Positions 61,714 to 64,000 of a stretch of DNA of 64,000 bases are shown here, one piece after another; position 1 is the first letter of the stretch, and every line of letters starts with the position of its first letter. This stretch comes from Natrarchaeobaculum sulfurireducens (GTDB lineage Archaea; Halobacteriota; Halobacteria; Halobacteriales; Natrialbaceae): assembly GCF_003430825.1 (NCBI RefSeq), contig NZ_CP024047.1:3038001-3102000 (forward strand), given 5' to 3'. A program made the translations under genes and the position numbers. The notes under the pieces are model-generated. The model saw nothing but the letters and a program-made list of their open reading frames with translations, did no database searches and had not been told where the DNA came from.

Positions 61714-62442
61714 ATGGGAACGCAACCGCACCTGCTCGTCGAGGAGGGTGACCTGACGGATCTCGCGCTCGTCCCGGGCGATCCGGGCCGAGTCGACCGC
61801 ATCGCCGACCACTGTGAGACGGCCGAGACCGTCGCCGAAAACCGTGAGTACAAAGTCGTCAACGCGAGCTACGACGGCCGCGACCTGACGATCTGTTCGA
61901 CCGGCATCGGCTGTCCGTCCGCCGCAATCGCCGTCGAGGAACTCTCGAACGTCGGCGTCGAGACGTTCCTCCGGGTGGGGACGACCGGTGCGTTGCAGTC
62001 GGGGATCGAGATCGGTGACATGGTCGTCGCGACCGGTGCCGCGAAAAACGAGGGAACGACGAAACGCTACGAGGACGTCGAGTACCCCGCCGTGCCAGAC
62101 TACGACGTGCTCTCGGCGCTGGTCGAGGCGGCCGAAGCCAACGACGAGGACGTCCACGTCGGGCCGATCGCCTCCGACGACGCCTACTACGCCGAAACTG
62201 ACGAATACGTCGCCGACTGGGAAGCCGCAGGCCTGCTCGCCGTCGAAATGGAAGCCGCAGCACTGTTTACGCTCGCACGTCGCAAGGGCCTGCGCGCTGG
62301 CGCGATCTGCACCGTCGACGGCAACCTCGTGGAAGGGACCCAGAAAGGAACCGACACCGAGGACGACGAACTCCCCGAAAAGGCCAAAAACAACGTCGGC
62401 CGCGCCATCGACCTCACGCTCGAGGCCGCAACGAACCTATAA
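61714..62442 (+). CDS. udp: Uridine phosphorylase (nucleoside phosphorylase)
   Basis: 242 residues. Phosphorolysis of uridine (or other nucleosides) to base and ribose 1-phosphate. LALVPGDPGRVDRIADHCE, the CSTGIGCPSAAIAVEEL phosphate region, LRVGTTGALQSGIEIGDMVVATGAAKNEGTTKRY and LLAVEMEAAALFTLARRKGLRAGAI (ribose-binding Glu-Met-Glu) are diagnostic. It would supply ribose 1-phosphate to the PfkB kinase and ribose-1,5-bisphosphate isomerase encoded upstream. The LVEEGDLTD leader sequence is usual for archaeal members. Confidence 0.93.
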   Translation: MGTQPHLLVEEGDLTDLALVPGDPGRVDRIADHCETAETVAENREYKVVNASYDGRDLTICSTGIGCPSAAIAVEELSNVGVETFLRVGTTGALQSGIEIGDMVVATGAAKNEGTTKRYEDVEYPAVPDYDVLSALVEAAEANDEDVHVGPIASDDAYYAETDEYVADWEAAGLLAVEMEAAALFTLARRKGLRAGAICTVDGNLVEGTQKGTDTEDDELPEKAKNNVGRAIDLTLEAATNL

Positions 62443-62527
62443 ATCGAGCCATACGTCAGCCTGACTCGAGCCCGAACGACGCGTGAAACGCCGACAAACC
62501 GAACGCAATACGGCCGTGTGCGGCCGA

Positions 62528-63340
62528 TCAGGCGTCGTGCAACCGCTCGGCGACGATGGTCGTCCGGTCGGTCAACGCTTCCGTCGTCCCGGAGGCCGTC
62601 TGTAGCGTCTCGTTGATCGCCTCGTACAGCGACTCGAACGCGACAGTGTCGTCGGCTGGACGGCACCAATCGTCGATATCGCGCGTCTCGAGCCCACACG
62701 TCGAACAGCGGTCGCGGTCGCCACCGGGAACTGGCTCGAAACAGCCCTGACAGCGCTCGAGGCCGACGACGATCGACTCGCCGAGGGCGACGATACCCCG
62801 GAGTTCCGATTGGAGTTTCGTCGCCGTTCCGGTGAACCCGGCGAGTGCGTCGCCGACGGTCGGCTCGAGCGCGTCGGCGTCGACGGCGTGGAGTTGCTCG
62901 AGGCCGGCGTCAACGGAGTCGATCGCGAGCAACACCTCGCGGCGGGCCTGGCGGTACTCGGCGGCGGCCTCCGACTCGGCTGGCAGGCCAGACGCGTCGG
63001 CATCGACGGCCTCTGGAAGCCCGGTGGTCAGTGACGCGAAGGCGGCGACCGCAGAGACGGTTACGCCTTCGCGTTCGGTCGTCTTCCGGACGAGATCGAA
63101 CAGTGGGGCTGGCTCGAGAACGGTCCCCGATATCGGCTCGACGTGCAAAGACCCAAAACACGACGTGCAGACGGTCACGAGCCCGCTCTCGTGAACGTCG
63201 CCGTCGATCGGGACACCGCCGACGGGATAGAGGCACAATCCCGCAGGGTCCTCGTCGGCCGTCGTTCCACACCGGCGGCAGGTATCGTCGTCTCGCTCGA
63301 ACACGGCGGCTCGATCGCCGGACCACTCGCCTGAAGTCAC
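62528..63340 (-). CDS. HNH-like zinc-binding protein with C-terminal zinc ribbon
   Basis: 270 residues from the GTG at 63340 (read as MTSGEWSGDRAAVFERDDD); the frame is open to 63592, but those 84 residues are not conserved in style. RAAVFERDDDTCRRCG, VPIDGDVHESGLVTVCTSCF resembles an HNH/ZnF fold (CxxC and CxxC; Val-Pro-Ile-Asp plus His), as in HNH nuclease-like archaeal proteins. A long helical region follows (residues 70-205). The C-terminus has CQGCFEPVPGGDRDRCSTCG, a second zinc ribbon. Catalytic HNH histidines are not obvious, so nuclease activity is doubtful. Confidence 0.72.
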   Translation of the reverse strand: MTSGEWSGDRAAVFERDDDTCRRCGTTADEDPAGLCLYPVGGVPIDGDVHESGLVTVCTSCFGSLHVEPISGTVLEPAPLFDLVRKTTEREGVTVSAVAAFASLTTGLPEAVDADASGLPAESEAAAEYRQARREVLLAIDSVDAGLEQLHAVDADALEPTVGDALAGFTGTATKLQSELRGIVALGESIVVGLERCQGCFEPVPGGDRDRCSTCGLETRDIDDWCRPADDTVAFESLYEAINETLQTASGTTEALTDRTTIVAERLHDA

Positions 63341-63455
63341 GAGCGAGCGAAGACAGCGAATCGACAAAAACGCACCGACCGCGCCGTCGACTGACCGCGC
63401 TGCAGTGAGGGACACTAGCACGAAACCATATTTTCGAGGCCGTCCTGGATCGACT

Positions 63456-64000
63456 ATGGGAGACTCACCGACCGACTTCCGGCTCGAGTGGGGAACCGAC
63501 CGCGAGGCGCTGGCAGGCCTCTTCCGTGACGTCGCCGTTGCGCTCGAACGCGGTGGTCCGATCGCGTTCAGCGACGACGAGACGAGCGTCACGCTCGAGG
63601 TCCCGATGCACGTCGCCGCCGGGTTGCGAGTCGATCACCAGGCAGACAACCCACCCCAGACCGGGCTCACGTTCGATCTCCAGTGGGATGACGACGGCTC
63701 GAGCGTCGACCGGGGCACCGCCGTGGACGAAACCGCGTCGACGGACACCGGCGACGGACCGGTGATCGAACCGCAAGCAGGGACGGGTGGGTCGACAGAC
63801 ACGACGCCGCCGATCGAGGCAGGCTCAGCAGCAGCGCCGGCGGACGCCGTCGTTTCCGCGCGAAAACGGCGGATGCGACAAGCTGAGGACTCCGGAAATC
63901 CAGCGCGGCGAAGTCGATTCGAAGTGTACGAAGACCGCGCTGGCGAGTGGCGCTGGCGGCTGGTCCACTGGAACGGAAACGTCGTCGCCGACGGCGGTGA
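63456..64000 (+). CDS. amphi-Trp plus DUF1508 (HVO_2922-like) protein, truncated by the window
   Basis: Open from the ATG at 63456 to the window edge, 181 codons so far. TATTTT about 27 nt upstream is a plausible promoter. TDFRLEWGTDREALAGLFRD and the following VALERGGPIAFSDDETSVTLE, with VPMHVAAGLRVDHQ, is the amphi-Trp domain of haloarchaea. A linker rich in Thr, Gly, Asp and Ala follows, then SRFEVYEDRAGEWRWRLVHW and NGNVVADGG, the start of a DUF1508/YegP domain (HVO_2922 family). Cellular role unknown; the two domains are seen singly and combined in halophiles. Confidence 0.82.
   Translation, partial: MGDSPTDFRLEWGTDREALAGLFRDVAVALERGGPIAFSDDETSVTLEVPMHVAAGLRVDHQADNPPQTGLTFDLQWDDDGSSVDRGTAVDETASTDTGDGPVIEPQAGTGGSTDTTPPIEAGSAAAPADAVVSARKRRMRQAEDSGNPARRSRFEVYEDRAGEWRWRLVHWNGNVVADGG

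Noticed and set aside
1-64000. CRISPR array, rRNA operon or complete insertion sequence
   Set aside because: No regularly spaced repeats with unique spacers, no rRNA-like stretch and no transposase reading frame were seen.

Overview
The window is a 64 kb stretch of a haloarchaeal chromosome. The order Natrialbales fits best, but I infer this only from gene content. The DNA is GC-rich, the predicted proteins are strongly acidic, exported proteins carry twin-arginine signals with archaeal lipoboxes, many genes have a TATA element about 25 to 30 nt before the start codon (leaderless transcription), and there are haloarchaeal marker genes (rdfA/sph3, samp1-like modifier, HalOD1, amphi-Trp, gatD, class I HMG-CoA reductase, archaeal mutS).

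Region by region. 1-3.3 kb: a tightly overlapping minus-strand operon for a thiolase, a cysteine-free DUF35 protein and the two subunits of a CoA transferase. 3.5-6.4 kb: the proline operon proC-proB-proA. 6.6-9.6 kb: a 3-hydroxybutyrate-dehydrogenase-like SDR, a four-helix membrane protein, a sodium:solute symporter and a 23-residue membrane peptide with a perfect Shine-Dalgarno. 9.8-13.3 kb: a Tat lipoprotein, asparaginase, a GNAT and an exported pentapeptide-repeat lipoprotein. 13.9-14.4 kb: two decayed acyl-CoA dehydrogenase fragments lying head to head. 14.5-17.2 kb: the convergent cell-shape pair rdfA and an SMC-like gene, separated by a perfect hairpin. 17.6-22.5 kb: a Tat-exported DUF3006 protein, SDRs, a desuccinylase-family amidohydrolase and two cyclophilins in tandem, one of them a lipoprotein with no normal start codon. 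22.5-22.9 kb: tRNA-Leu(TAA) with its 3' end repeated 180 bp downstream. 23.5-27 kb: the NAD operon nadA-nadB-nadC. 27-35 kb: amidohydrolase, hmgA, a molybdate/sulfate-type transporter, an AIR-synthase-like protein, a small-multidrug-export-type protein, thiD and a stress protein. 35.4-39.6 kb: mutS, small zinc and membrane proteins and a cupin. 39.6-43.3 kb: a possible metal-regulated locus with a DtxR/IdeR-like palindrome, a tandem DoxX protein, an NRAMP-like transporter and a single-domain DoxX protein. 43.5-50.2 kb: GNAT, Tat-exported hydrolase, icd, Ntn-type asparaginase, a 40-residue zinc finger and map. 50.4-54.3 kb: a second NRAMP-like transporter preceded by a leaderless upstream ORF, and gatD. 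54.3-57.6 kb: a repeat with competing hairpins, GNAT, a ubiquitin-like modifier and a K+ channel. 57.7-62.4 kb: deoC, ribose-1,5-bisphosphate isomerase, a DUF63 protein, a PfkB kinase, a HalOD1 protein and uridine phosphorylase. 62.5-64 kb: an HNH-like zinc protein and a truncated amphi-Trp/DUF1508 gene.

The strongest functional group is the 57.7-62.4 kb nucleoside and pentose-phosphate set. It contains a nucleoside phosphorylase, a sugar kinase that is a good candidate ribose-1-phosphate kinase, and ribose-1,5-bisphosphate isomerase, with a pentose aldolase beside them. This matches the non-carboxylating pentose bisphosphate route described for halophilic archaea. No CRISPR array, complete insertion sequence or rRNA gene was seen.
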